Positions 12,339 to 23,305 of a DNA stretch of 60,000 nucleotides are shown here, piece by piece. The first letter of the stretch is position 1. Every line of letters starts with the position of its first letter. The DNA comes from Strigamia acuminata (Eukaryota > Arthropoda > Chilopoda > Geophilomorpha > Linotaeniidae). The stretch is from the NCBI GenBank assembly GCA_949358305.1, contig OX442314.1, positions 10,659,060 to 10,719,059 of the forward strand. The letters are read 5' to 3'. The translations under genes and the position numbers were made by a program. The notes under the pieces are model-generated. The model was not told the DNA's origin. It ran no database searches and saw only the letters and a list, made by a program, of their open reading frames with translations.

Positions 12339-12544
12339 TGAAGATATATAAACACCATATAGCACGATTCTAATCACTGATCACAGATAAGTTCTTAATT
12401 GAGTGTATTACAAGTAAGTTCGTAGGCTTGCACCAGATAGTCGATATACTATTGACTTAATTAAACAAGTCATTAAATTTTGGACAGATTATGTAGAAAG
12501 GTCGTGTGAACTTGACCCAATAAAACGAGAAGTGTATATTAAAT

Positions 12545-14393
12545 TTACAAAATGAATTTATCAATGATTAGTTCAAATACACCAATAATCAATGACATTA
12601 AAATCCCGCCCATTAAGATTATAAAAGGTCCAATTATTTGACCAAACGAAACTGGATTAAAATGATCTACTAAACATTCTGGCGGCTTGGGGTAGAAATG
12701 TTGATATTCAACGGATAAGATTCCATACTCCTTCAATAATAAGATTCTGTTTGAGAAAACATTTCAATTTTTGTTTGCTAATTTAATTTAATTTAATTTG
12801 TTTACTTGCGATTGAAATAATCCATGTAGCCAAATTGTCTTGAATATGCCAACGATATAGGTCGTCTCCTCACAAAATGAGATGCAACAGCAAAACTGCA
12901 ATTACCATAAATAAAATTTCGTGCCGAAATGAATCCAAATTTCCCACCATATGCCAACTCAATTCCATCACGACGAGTACGAACTTTCAAAACAGCCTTA
13001 TTTTCGTACGATGGTTTCTATTAAAAATAAATTTTATAAAATTAAGCAAATAAAAATTGTATTGTTATATACTTTGAATATTTCTTCAACACTACTGCCT
13101 TTGATTATCGCTGGCCAATATTCTGTATTTTCTAACATGTCGTCAAGGGAGGAAAAAGGAACTTTGATGTCCATTGTTGCAAGCAAAGAAGTTAATGTGG
13201 AATTGTAACTAATACATAGCAGCATCGAAAATGTGATATAGATCACAAAGACAATTTTCATGGACTTCAATGAAAAAGTATTGAAATTTCCTAAATCATA
13301 GTGAAGGCAAAGATATCAATTTTTTTCGATCAATTTCCTGTAAATACGGAACAAACCTTGTATCACAATTGGCCAACAAAGCAGGACATTGTTAATTGAA
13401 TTTAAAAAACAACTCTGATAATGTTTTATGCTTGATAAACGACTTGCTAATACACTGATGAAAATAACCATCAAGCTTGTCGCAAATACGCACAGCCACA
13501 TTTCCATATTGAACTGTTGCAAATAGAAACCGTAATTCCATTCGCGCTGATCTAATTTTCTATACAAAATTTCATACACCCATGGATACAATTGCGGTGA
13601 GAAGTTTACGTAGTCTTTTCGCTGTCTGGTCATGGTAAGCCCATTAGAAACGTCGGCCGTCTAAACAAAAGGAGAATTAATTTAAAATTCCAAATATCAA
13701 TTTATTAGCTAATGATCTGTAATACACACCCCTTGTGTAAGATCACCTATCAACCCTGTCCAGCTTCCATTTATGAAGGCTCCAGTTTGACCATATTTGT
13801 TCCAAATGATTTTAAAACTTGCAAGTTTTCAGACATTTATACAATCAATTGGTTGATATAAGTAAATAAGTTCAATCGTTGATCATATTTTACCTTGTAT
13901 TAAATTGAGCTTTAAAAATGTTGAAAACTTCTCCAAAAAAAACTTCCTAATATCAGTGATTTATTTACGTAAGTTAATCAAATTGCTGGTGGAACCTATA
14001 GCAAAAACATTTAAAAAGTAAGCCTGTTTCATATAAATGTGTCTTACTTACGTCAATGACTGTTAATCTTATTTCTTTTCCCAAAAGCTGAATCTGTCCG
14101 TCTTCTTGGACAGTTCTAATCTTTTTTTCACCACTTTCAGAATCCACACTTAAAAATTAATCATTTTGAATATAACTTACAGATTGGTTATCACAACTTA
14201 GTTGTAACAAAGATTTTCTTGCATCAATTCTTTGCCATTTGTATCCCAAATACTGAAATTCGTTCTGCAATATAGAACATTTAATGATACAGTAAGAGAA
14301 AGTTTCTGCACTAATATAACCGAATGAAAATGAATTATAAATGCACAACAAAAAACTAAAATAGTATTTTATCAATACCATCATCATCAACAA
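12545..14393 (-). CDS. Ionotropic receptor (iGluR-like IR family), 3' half clear, 5' half uncertain
   Basis: Ligand-gated cation channel of the protostome IR family, usually in dendrites of chemosensory neurons. The exons that join cleanly are 13730-about 13815, 13660-13357, 13290-13073, 13017-12806 and 12746-12545. The last four make 312 in-frame codons including the stop. Visible parts: end of S1 with GSWTGLIGDL; the ligand-binding segment LTMTRQRKDYVNFSP, with the arginine that binds the alpha-carboxylate in iGluRs; M1 (LCVFATSLMVIFISVLA); the pore loop (LLCWPIVIQG); M3 ending SYNSTLTSLLA; S2; and M4 (IIGPFIILMGGILMSLIIG). Upstream, 14148-14052 encodes more S1 (GKEIRLTVID) and 13946-13894 another piece. 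A signal-peptide-like MLMMMVLIKYYFSFLLC lies at 14393. I could not connect these in one frame, so the 5' end may be misassembled by me or decayed. Confidence 0.85.
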
Positions 14394-14399
14394 ATGTTT

Positions 14400-14902
14400 T
14401 ATTAACTGTTTCCTGCTTAGTTAGAAAAGCCCTCGTATAGTAGCCGCTCGAGGGCGGCTACAAAACGAGGGCGGCTCTTAATCGAGAAAATACGGTTTCT
14501 TTTTCACAATGTTATCAATACCTTACCTCGGAATTACTTTTCAAAAAATCGCCTGAAAGCAAGAGTGAAATTATAATTAAACACTATACCAGTATACAGT
14601 GTATATATGCCCATTTACCATTGTTCGAAATCAGAGTTACACTAGCACATTTGGTTGTGTAGAATTGTACATTTTTGGTCTTATTGTAACCAATGCAACA
14701 TACTGGAACAGAGAATTTGGCTGTTTATTTTGTGTCATTTTCTTTTATATTTAAAACGGTTTAACTTACGTGTTTGGAGCGAAACGATTACGAGTACAAG
14801 AAGATACATTACGGGCCCTTTAAGTAAGCTATTACCCCGGTAGTACAATAGTTTTTTCAGTCCCTTTGTTTTTTTGCCAAGTATGGAGAAAGATGTCTAT
14901 AC
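14400..14902. other. Spacer with MITE fragment
   Basis: 14430-14505 contains AGCCGCTCGAGGGCGGCTAC and TCTTAATCGAGAAAATACGG, which match ends of the TIR family B elements at 34580 and 58634, so this is a fragment of that family. A possible 27-base mini-exon with AG and GTAAGG borders lies at about 14528-14554 on the minus strand and could belong to the receptor gene. Otherwise nothing is recognised. Confidence 0.4.
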
Positions 14903-15088
14903 TGTAAAAACTGGCATTTTAGTTATAAGCGGAGACATACGATTTCGAGCGGAATGAGACGTTGACGTGCGGAGAAGCCAACTTTCAGCAGGAGTTTTGA
15001 ACAATAACGAATGACGCGCAACAGGAAGTCGGCGTAAAGTGTCACAAATTATGCTAAATTCTTCTTTGTTCCCTTGAATATTGATATG

Positions 15089-16595
15089 TAAAGCTGCTAT
15101 TTTTGCGGAAAATAAAATTTGTTTAAAATGTTTCCAAACTTGCGGATAGGTCAAATGGAGCATTTTAACACCAAATTTTTTGCATTTGAAGGTGCTTTTT
15201 GGTCCGCAATTTCCGCAATTTGACCGTTGTACCGCAATTTTTGCGGAAATTCCGCAATTTGCCAATAATGGTCAATTATTGGCCAATAATGGGCCATTAT
15301 TGGCAAATTTCGGGTTTGATAGTATTGCGTGATACGGTATCACGTAATAATTTTGTTTAAAAACTTAAAATTATGTTTAAAAACTTAAAATTATGTTTAA
15401 AAACTTAAAATTATGTTTAAAAACTTAAAATTATGTTTAAAAACTTAAAATTATGTTTAAAAACTTAAAATTATGTTTAAAAACTTAAAATTATGTTTAA
15501 AAACTTAAAATTATGTTTAAAAACTTAAAATTATGTTTAAAAACTTAAAATTATGTTTAAAAACTTAAAATTATGTTTAAAAACTTAAAATTATGTTTAA
15601 AAACTTAAAATTATGTTTAAAAACTTAAAATTATGTTTAAAAACTTAAAATTATGTTTAAAAACTTAAAATTATGTTTAAAAACTTAAAATTATGTTTAA
15701 AAACTTAAAATTATGTTTAAAAACTTAAAATTATGTTTAAAAACTTAAAATTATGTTTAAAAACTTAAAATTATGTTTAAAAACTTAAAATTATGTTTAA
15801 AAACTTAAAATTATGTTTAAAAACTTAAAATTATGTTTAAAAACTTGAAATTATGTTTAAAAACTTAAAATTATGTTTAAAAACTTAAAATTATGTTTAA
15901 AAACTTAAAATTATGTTTAAAAACTTAAAATTATGTTTAAAAACTTAAAATTATGTTTAAAAACTTAAAATTATGTTTAAAAACTTAAAATTATGTTTAA
16001 AAACTTAAAATTATGTTTAAAAACTTAAAATTATGTTTAAAAACTTAAAATTATGTTTAAAAACTTAAAATTATGTTTAAAAACTTAAAATTATGTTTAA
16101 AAACTTAAAATTATGTTTAAAAACTTAAAATTATGTTTAAAAACTTAAAATTATGTTTAAAAACTTAAAATTATGTTTAAAAACTTAAAATTATGTTTAA
16201 AAACTTAAAATTATGTTTAAAAACTTAAAATTATGTTTAAAAACTTAACATTTTGTTTAAACACTTAAAATTATGTTTAAAAACTTAAAATTATGTTTAA
16301 AAACTTAACATTTTGTTTAAACACTTCAAATTTCGTTTAAAAACTTTAAATTTTGTTTTAAAACTTCAAATTTTGTTTTAAAACTTTAAAGTTCCTTTAA
16401 ATACTTTAAATTTCCTTTAAAAACTTAAAATTTTCTTTAAAAACTTCAAATTTCGTTTAAAACCTTGAAATTTTGGTCAAAAACTTCCCGGATGAGCCCG
16501 CAATACGTCCGCAATACGTCCGCAAAATGGCAGTTTTTTGATCCGCTTTCCGCCCGCAATTTCAATGTTTTTAGTCCGCAAAAATAGCAGGCTTA
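15089..16595. mobile_element. Non-autonomous hAT-type element with 20-bp minisatellite core (copy 1)
   Basis: The 8-bp target duplication TTGATATG lies at 15081-15088 and 16596-16603. The ends TAAAGCTGCTATTTTTGCGG and its inverted partner CCGCAAAAATAGCAGGCTTA form the TIRs. TA(A/G)(A/G)-type termini with an 8-bp duplication fit the hAT superfamily. The left subterminal region (15109-about 15345) is rich in TTGCGG/CCGCAA motifs. The core from about 15350 to 16485 is a 20-bp array, and the right end is about 110 bases. There is no ORF. It interrupts the 5' LTR of the BEL/Pao element. Confidence 0.9.
15346..16485. repeat. 20-bp minisatellite AAAACTTAAAATTATGTTTA, about 56 copies
   Basis: About 45 central units are essentially identical (one visible A-to-G variant near 15847). 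The last ten or so, on the right, degenerate gradually (AACATTTTG, TCAAATTTCG and similar). The unit contains an imperfect dyad with A- and T-tracts spaced about ten bases apart. It is the core of the hAT-type element in the 5' LTR. Confidence 0.95.
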
Positions 16596-16745
16596 TTGAT
16601 ATGTAAACCCCAAAAAGTTACAATAAACTTGTTCTCACATCAAAAAGACATGTTTTTATTGCTCGAATCCAGAAAGTTAGAAAATCAGTAAATACACACA
16701 GTTTTTGCTCAAAATTAATGAAAATCGACTTTGCGAATCTTCAAA

Positions 16746-16763
16746 TGGTGCCGAAACCCGGGA
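16746..16763 (+). other. Primer binding site, tRNA-Phe
   Basis: TGGTGCCGAAACCCGGGA directly abuts the 5' LTR. It is complementary to the 3' end of eukaryotic tRNA-Phe, whose acceptor strand starts GCCGAAA and ends TTTCGGCACCA. Confidence 0.85.
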
Positions 16764-16791
16764 GTTAGTTGAATCCGGACAGAAATAAGTA

Positions 16792-17249
16792 TACTCAAAC
16801 TCACCATAAGAGACACACCACTAACAACAGTTCCTATTGGCCGAGCCCACCGGAAACTGTGGCCGAGCCTATTTACTCCTTACTGCTGCCTGTATTATTC
16901 TACCAGGAAAAGTAGGTTTGTTGTGATTTTTATTACTTTGTTTATTTTCGGTATTTGAAATGATGTAAATTGACTTATATGTAGTAATAAAATATTGTAA
17001 AAAGTCTGAAAGCAATGTGTTATGTTTTAACTTCTTCAAATTACATGATTGTTTAGTTCGTTAAATTTATCGGTTGCTTTCTCCAGCTGGTTTTCAAATG
17101 TAAGATTGATTGTTATGTCTGGACACAAAATGGCTTCCCGTAACTCAAGCGTTTGTATTTTGGCCTACTTTTATGTAGCCCTACACCAGTGAATAGGCGG
17201 CCAATAGGAACTGTTGTTAGTGGTGTGTCTCTTATGGTGAGTTTGAGTA
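16792..17249. mobile_element. Mariner/Tc1-type MITE with perfect 51-bp TIRs in the retrotransposon leader
   Basis: The left end begins TACTCAAACTCACCATAAGA and the right end is its exact inverted copy; the identity extends for 51 bases to TATTGGCC. TA dinucleotides flank both sides (16790-16791 and 17250-17251), as expected for Tc1/mariner insertion. The 350-base interior has no ORF. It lies between the primer site and the gag start. Confidence 0.85.
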
Positions 17250-17303
17250 TAGAAAACAGCATCGTAAAGCCGACCACGCCGAATTTTGACCGAAAATTTC
17301 AAG

Positions 17304-20300
17304 ATGGACGCCCTTGATCGTTTGCGCGCTCAACAAGCCATGTCCAGAGAAGGAGCCAAGCGGTTATGTAATGCCGTACTCGTCGAATTAGCCAACGTTG
17401 CACCAGAAATCCTCGCGTTGAAACGATTAAAAAACCAGTTGTTAGCAAAGAGTGAACAATTGACAGCGCTCGTTGATAAGATATCGCCGATGATTATTAC
17501 ACGTGCGGATTTGGAGAAAGAAGAAAGCGACAATGAAGATTACCGTGAGTTGATAATCGACTCTCTTACCGATATTGAAGTCAAATTGGAAGAACTTTTA
17601 CGACCACCAGCACCAGTTATACCCCCAGCGATTCCAAACGGCGGCAGTGCCACGAGCAACTCAGGCGAAGGGATGATAAAGCTGCCAAAGTTAGTAATGT
17701 CAAAATTTGGAGGGAATCTTGTTGAATGGTAAAAGTTTTGGTCCAATTTCGAGTTGAGTGTCCACGGCAACAGTTCACTTACAGCAAAAGCCAAATTCGT
17801 GTATTTGAACTCAGTTCTCGAAGGTACTGCAGCAACAGTTGTTCATGGTCTCAAAATCAGCGATGAGAATTATGAAACTGCAGTGACTTTACTTCAAAAT
17901 CGTTTTGGCCGAAAAGAAGTCATCGTCAATGCTCATATTCAGACTTTGATGAAACTTAAGCCAGTATAACGAGTTAGCGACCTCGTTGAGTTGCGTAGAC
18001 TCTACGACACGTGTGAATTACATATTCGAAGTCTCGAGACTCAAGAGATCGATACAGCCACGTTTGGAATTGTATTGTGTCCATTAATACGAAATGCGGT
18101 GCCTGACGTTATTGCACTAGATTTTGCACGCAAAAATAATGAAAACACTCATGATATGAAACTGTTCTTGGAGTTTTTCAGAGCCGAACTGGAGTTACGA
18201 GAAGAAAATGTAGCCGTGAGCGATCAAACCGAGAAACCAGCCGCCAAGCCGTTTGTCGATTACAAGAAATCGACGCGTAACGATAAGCCACCCTCAGCCA
18301 GCACATTAACCACCAACGTTTCGTCATCTAGTTGTGTCTTCTGCGATGATGCGTCCCACAAGAAGGAAGATTGCCCGCTCAGTATTCCAGAACGATTGAA
18401 GCGATGCATGACAAAACGAACGTGTTTTAGATGTTTGGGCAGCAAACATATGGCACGCAGCTGTCCCCAGACAGAGAAGTGTGTGAACTGCGAGCGGTTC
18501 CACCATATCCTGTTGTGCGAGACTACCAAGCCAGAGACCGTTCTTGTGTCGACATTGACAGCAGCAGCAATTACAGCAGAGAACACTGACTTGTTTTTGC
18601 AAGTATTGATAACAAATGTGGAATCAAACTGTAAAACCAAAGCTGTGCAGTGCATGTTTGATGGCGGAAGCCAAAGATCGTTCATTAGCCAGAAACTAGT
18701 GAATGAACTTGATGCCCAAGTAGTGGGAAAGCAGAACATGCAGATTTCTAGTTTTGGCGATTCCAAAACTGAGAGCGTTTGTCGTCGACGCGTAAAAGTG
18801 ACGTTAAGAAATATGACTGATACTAATAAATTTATTGATTTAGAATTAATTGAAGTACCAAGAATAACTCACTCAGTCGCGAGGCAGTCGGGTCCCAACA
18901 AGTGCGAAATCTTGCGCAAACACAAGATCACCTTAAATATTGACCAGATGTCGAACCAACAAGATGAGGTGGCAATTCTAATTGGAGCGGACCACTTCTG
19001 GCATATCGTAACAGGCGAATCCAAGCGTTTGGACAAGGGATTGATTTGTCTTCACACGTCTCTCGGTTGGACAATCCACGATGCAATTAGAAGCCAAGAT
19101 GAGACGGTTAGACAGTCAGCAACCCACGTGAATCTTGTGCAGTATGAAGACCGACTCGACCACCTTCTTCAGCGTTTTTGGGAGCTAGAAGCGGTAGGCA
19201 TTTCCTACGAAACTCTCACCAACCCCCAGGACAAGGAAGACCAGGCAGTGATGAAGTTTAAAGAATCCATCAACTGGACGGGAGAGCGGTACGAGGTACG
19301 ACTCCCTTGGTTGCTGGACAAATCAGAGTTGGACAGTAACTATCGAATTGCACTCAAACGACTGTGGAATCTTGTTCGCAAGTTCAAACAAAATCCGGAC
19401 TTGTACCATCGATATAAGAAAGTACTAGACGACCAAAAAGCTGCTGGAATCATCGAACCGGCCCTAGAAACCGCTAACCAGAGTGGGTGTTACTACCTCC
19501 CACACTGTCCAGTGATTCGTGAGCGTCGAAGCACCACAAAATTGAGAATAGTCTACGACGCCTCGTCACATGCGCAAAAGAGTCGCTCTCTCAATGACTG
19601 CCTGTTTACAGGACCCAATCTCCTTCCAGAATTAATCAATGCCCTTTTATTTTTCAGACAATTCATTGTGGCATTGATTGGAGACATTAGACAAGCTTTT
19701 CATCAAATTTTGCTGGCTTTAGCTGACCGAGACGCGGTGAGGTTCCTGTGGATCACGAATGGATGGGACGTTGAAGGACCAATCGTGTTGGAAATTCTCA
19801 GACAAACCAAAGTCCTGTTTGGAGCATCTCCAAGTCCCTATCTCTTGAATGGAACGATACAGCACCATCTCGAACAATATACGGATCGCTTTCCAGAATT
19901 AATTGCAAAATTGCTAAAAAGATGTTATGTGGATGATTTTTTGAACAGTGAAAAGACAACAACAGAAGCCATTGACGTCTACAAGAAGACGTCAACAATC
20001 ATGCTCGAAGCTAATATGGAGCTAGTGAAGTGGTACAGCAATTCCCTAGTGCTACGAGAGCAATTTGCTGTTGACCATCCAACTGCAACGTTCGAGGATG
20101 AGCAGAAAGTGTTGGGGTTGAAATGGAACGGCATTAGAGACGACTTGTCACTGGAACTCGAGGATGTGAAATTGACTTTAGAACGTGAATTGAACACTAA
20201 ACGGCAAGTTATTCAGTTAGTTGCGCAGATCTTTGATCCGTTAGGATTTACGTCGCCGTTTACAGTTTCCGGAAAGCTGTTTTTCCAGCAGTTGTGGAAG

Positions 20301-22496
20301 TTGCAGATTGGATGGGACAATCGTCTTCCCCTCGAACTTTTCGAACAGTGGGATAAATGGAAAGTGCAGTTGCCATTGTTAGAACATATTCGCGTGCCAC
20401 GGCATTTTGGCTTGGATGCAGACTTGAATAATCACGAAATCCATCTGTTTTGTGACGCGAGCCCCTTAGCGTACGGGATGGTGGCGTACAATCGTGTGCG
20501 TCACCCAAAAGAAAGTTGTAATGTATTTTTTATTCTTTCCAAATGCAGGATCGCGCCAATTAAGACGATTACGTTGCCCAGACTCGAGTTGATGAGAGCC
20601 TTGCTGCTAGCCAGAATTGCACACAGACTGAAGCAATTCACGACCGCGAAAGTCACAGCTTGGACAGATTCGACAATTGTTTTGTGTTGGTTGAACGAGA
20701 AGAGGAAAGCCATTCCATTCGTAGCCAGGAGAGTGGAAGAAATCCAGACGCACGTTCCTTTTTCGAGTTGGCGACATTGTCCTGGAGTCCAAAATCCAGC
20801 GGACCTCCTGACGCGAGGAATAGATGCAGAGGCGTTGATTCAAGCGAGTGTGTGGTGGAGTGGCCACGAGTGGCTCGTGAAAGACGAAGTCGAATGGCCA
20901 AGCAGCAAAATAGACGAGAGTAGCGACGAAATTGAATCAGAGGACTATTTGGTTGCAACAGTCGTGATTCCAGAGCTGCAGTTGATGGAGAATCCTTCAA
21001 AATATGGCAGCTGGAGGCGATTAATACGAGTAACCGGATGGGTGCAGAGATTCGTCAAAAACAGCAGAAACAAAGTTCGAGATGGCGCGCCCTTGACAAT
21101 AGATGAATTGTTAGCAGCTGAACTTTATTGGTTTCGTGCAATGCAACAATCGAGTTTTGCGACAGAATACACAGATATCAACCATCATCAAGAGTTCGCT
21201 CATGGCTCCAGTTTGAACAATGTGTCGTGTTATATAGACGAAAGTGGTTTAATGTGATTGAATACCAGATTGCGATGGGCAACAGTCGACAGCAACATGA
21301 AAAATCCTTATGTTTTGCCCTCAAATCACATTTTAACCAGTCTTATCGTTTCAGAAGCACATCAAAGAATTTTCCATGGTGGACTCGGAGAGACTTTGGC
21401 AGAAATTCGTCAAAGGTTCTGGATTCCAAAGTTGAGAAGGACAGTAAAAAGTTTGTTACACAGATGTTTTATGTGCAAGCGTGTACAAGGACGTTTCGTG
21501 CGGCAGACAGAGTCATCACTGCCACCAGATCGTGTCACTCAAGCTGAGCCATTTCAAGTTGCTGGAGTCGATTTCGCTGGCCCCCTGTACCAGCGCAACG
21601 GCGAGAAGTGTTACATTGTCGTGTTCACGTGTGCAGTTGTTCGAGCTGTGCACTTGGAACTGGTTTCGAGCATGAATACAGAGCGATTCATTCAAGCGTT
21701 AAAACGATTTTTTGCATGCAGAGGAGTCCCAAGCACGATTTACTCCGACAATGCGCTGACTTTTAAGAGGGCTGAGAAAGAACTTTGCTTTTTGTTGAAT
21801 GCAGTGAGAGGCGAACAGATACAAGGATTTCTGACCGAACGAGGCGTGAGATGGCAGTATATAGTCGAACGTGCACCGTGGTGGGGTGGCTTTTGTGAGC
21901 GAATGGTGAAGTCAACCAAGTCTAGCTTGAAAAAAGTCTTAGGAAGATTGTCCCTGGATTTTGAGGAGTTGACAACCATTCTCTCAGAAGTCGAGTCGTG
22001 TATAAATTCGCGACCACTCTCCTACGTTTACACCGAAGACGAAGACAGTCACCCACTCACTCCAGCTCATTTTCTGGTTGGAAAACGAAGCTGTACCTTG
22101 CCAGACCCCAGCCAAAAAACGATTCAACCGTTGCCATCAACATCAGTCACGATTTTGAAGCGTTGGAAACTCCGTCAACTGAAGTTAGGACTTTGGTGGA
22201 CGCGATGGCAAAAGGAATATCTCACCGAGTTGAGAGTTCATCGTAAGAATGACAAGAGTTCACGAGAAGTTTGACAAGGAGATGTTGTTCTTGTGGAAGA
22301 GTTAAATCAGCCCAGGATGACCTGGAAGATAGGAAGAGTCGTCGAAATATTCCGAGGACGAGACGGTCGTGTTCGCGCATGTGAGATAAAATTATCAGTC
22401 GGAAAGAACTTGCGTCGACCAGTACAGCGATTGTGCATTCTGGAAACTCACGACATAGAAGAATTGAGTGGAGTTACCACTTCGGCCCCAGTGTAA
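17304..22496 (+). pseudogene. BEL/Pao gag-pol polyprotein with four in-frame stops
   Basis: One continuous frame from the ATG at 17304 to TAA at 22494-22496, without a frameshift but interrupted by stops at 17730 (TAA), 17967 (TAA), 21255 (TGA) and 22272 (TGA). Domains in order: Gag/DUF1759 (about 17650-18200); zinc knuckles of CX2CX4HX4C type from 18333 and 18423 plus a third Cys-rich motif from 18480; retropepsin-like DUF1758 with FDGGS at 18657; reverse transcriptase with YVDD at 19925-19936; RNase H-like/Pao segment (CDAS, LPRLEL, TDST; about 20450-20750); integrase zinc finger (about 21357-21480); DDE core with D at 21570, D at 21747 and E at 21897; and a C-terminal DUF5641-like part ending WKIGRVVEIF. 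All four stops are one C-to-T change from a sense codon. The natural stop overlaps the first bases of the 3' LTR. Confidence 0.93.
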
Positions 22497-22600
22497 AAAC
22501 TGGCATTTTAGTTATAAGCGGAGACATACGATTTCGAGCGGAATGAGACGTTGACGTGCGAAGAAGCCAACTTTCAGCAGGAGTTTTGAACGATAATGAA

Positions 22601-23305
22601 TAAGCCTGCTATTTTTGCGGGCTTAAAACGACGCAATTGCGGGCGGAAAGCGGACCAAAAAACTGCCATTTTGCGGACGTATTGCGGGCTCATTTTTGGG
22701 TGTAAATAATAATTTTTTGAACCTAAAAATGAATTTTTGGTCTAAAAAATGAATTTTCGGTTCTAAAAATGAATTTTTGGTCCAAAAGATGAATTTTTGG
22801 TCCAAAAGATGAATTTTTGGTCCAAAAGATGAACTTTTGGTCCAAAAGATGAAATTTTGGTCCAAAAGATGAAATTTTGGTCCAAAAAATGAAATTTTGG
22901 TCCAAAAATGAAATTTTGGTCCAAAAGATGAAATTTTGGTCCAAAAGATGAAATTTTGGGCCAAAAGATGAAATTTTGGGTCAAAAGATGAAATTTTGGT
23001 CCAAAAAATGAAATTTTGGTCCAAAAAATGAAATTTTGGTCCAAAAAATAAAATTTTGGTCCAAAAAATAAAATTTTGGTCCAAAAAATAAAATTTTGGT
23101 CCAAAAAATGAATATTATTTTTGCAAGACACCCCAATTGCGGATTTTCCGCAAAAATTGCGGTACAACGGTCGAATTGCGGAAATTGCGGACCAAAAAGT
23201 ATCTCAAAATTCAAAAATTTTAGTGCCAAAATGCTTCATTTGTTGTATCCGCAACTGTAGAAACATTTTGGGGAAAATTTATTTTCCGCAAAAATAGCAG
23301 CCCTA
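22601..23305. mobile_element. Non-autonomous hAT-type element, copy 2, inverted relative to copy 1
   Basis: The 8-bp target duplication ATAATGAA lies at 22593-22600 and 23306-23313. The left end TAAGCCTGCTATTTTTGCGG corresponds to the right end of copy 1, and the right end CCGCAAAAATAGCAGCCCTA to the left end of copy 1. Subterminal sequences match copy 1 in reverse orientation: about 100 bases on one side and about 185 on the other. The core (about 22706-23115) is a different 20-bp array. Copy 2 interrupts the 3' LTR at a different LTR position from copy 1. Confidence 0.9.
22706..23115. repeat. 20-bp minisatellite GAAATTTTGGTCCAAAAGAT, about 20 copies
   Basis: Units vary between GAATTTTTGGTCCAAAAGAT and AAATTTTGGTCCAAAAAATG. 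Long minus-strand open frames of (FGPKFHLLDQN)n type run through it only because the unit lacks stops in some frames; they are not genes. It is the core of the hAT-type copy 2 and is unrelated in sequence to the copy 1 array. Confidence 0.92.

Larger units (their letters stand above)
14903..16745 (+). repeat. 5' LTR of the BEL/Pao element (split by a hAT MITE)
   Basis: Begins TGTAAAAACTGGCATTTTAG and ends CGAATCTTCAAA, immediately before the primer site. The MITE at 15089-16595 and its extra 8-bp duplication split it. The remaining 328 bases match the 3' LTR. If the canonical CA end is used, the LTR ends two bases earlier (16743), but the TATAC duplication favours 16745. Confidence 0.9.

Noticed and set aside
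15346-16485. CRISPR-like regular repeat array
   Set aside because: Units are contiguous with no spacers, in a eukaryotic genome; it is a minisatellite.
20653-20923. Alternative frames within pol
   Set aside because: Shadows of the RNase H/Pao region of the retrotransposon frame.
22623-23229. Overlapping long minus-strand open frames rich in FGPKFHLLDQNFIF repeats
   Set aside because: They are translations of the 20-bp minisatellite inside the hAT-type MITE; the peptide repeat follows from the DNA period and there are no gene signals.
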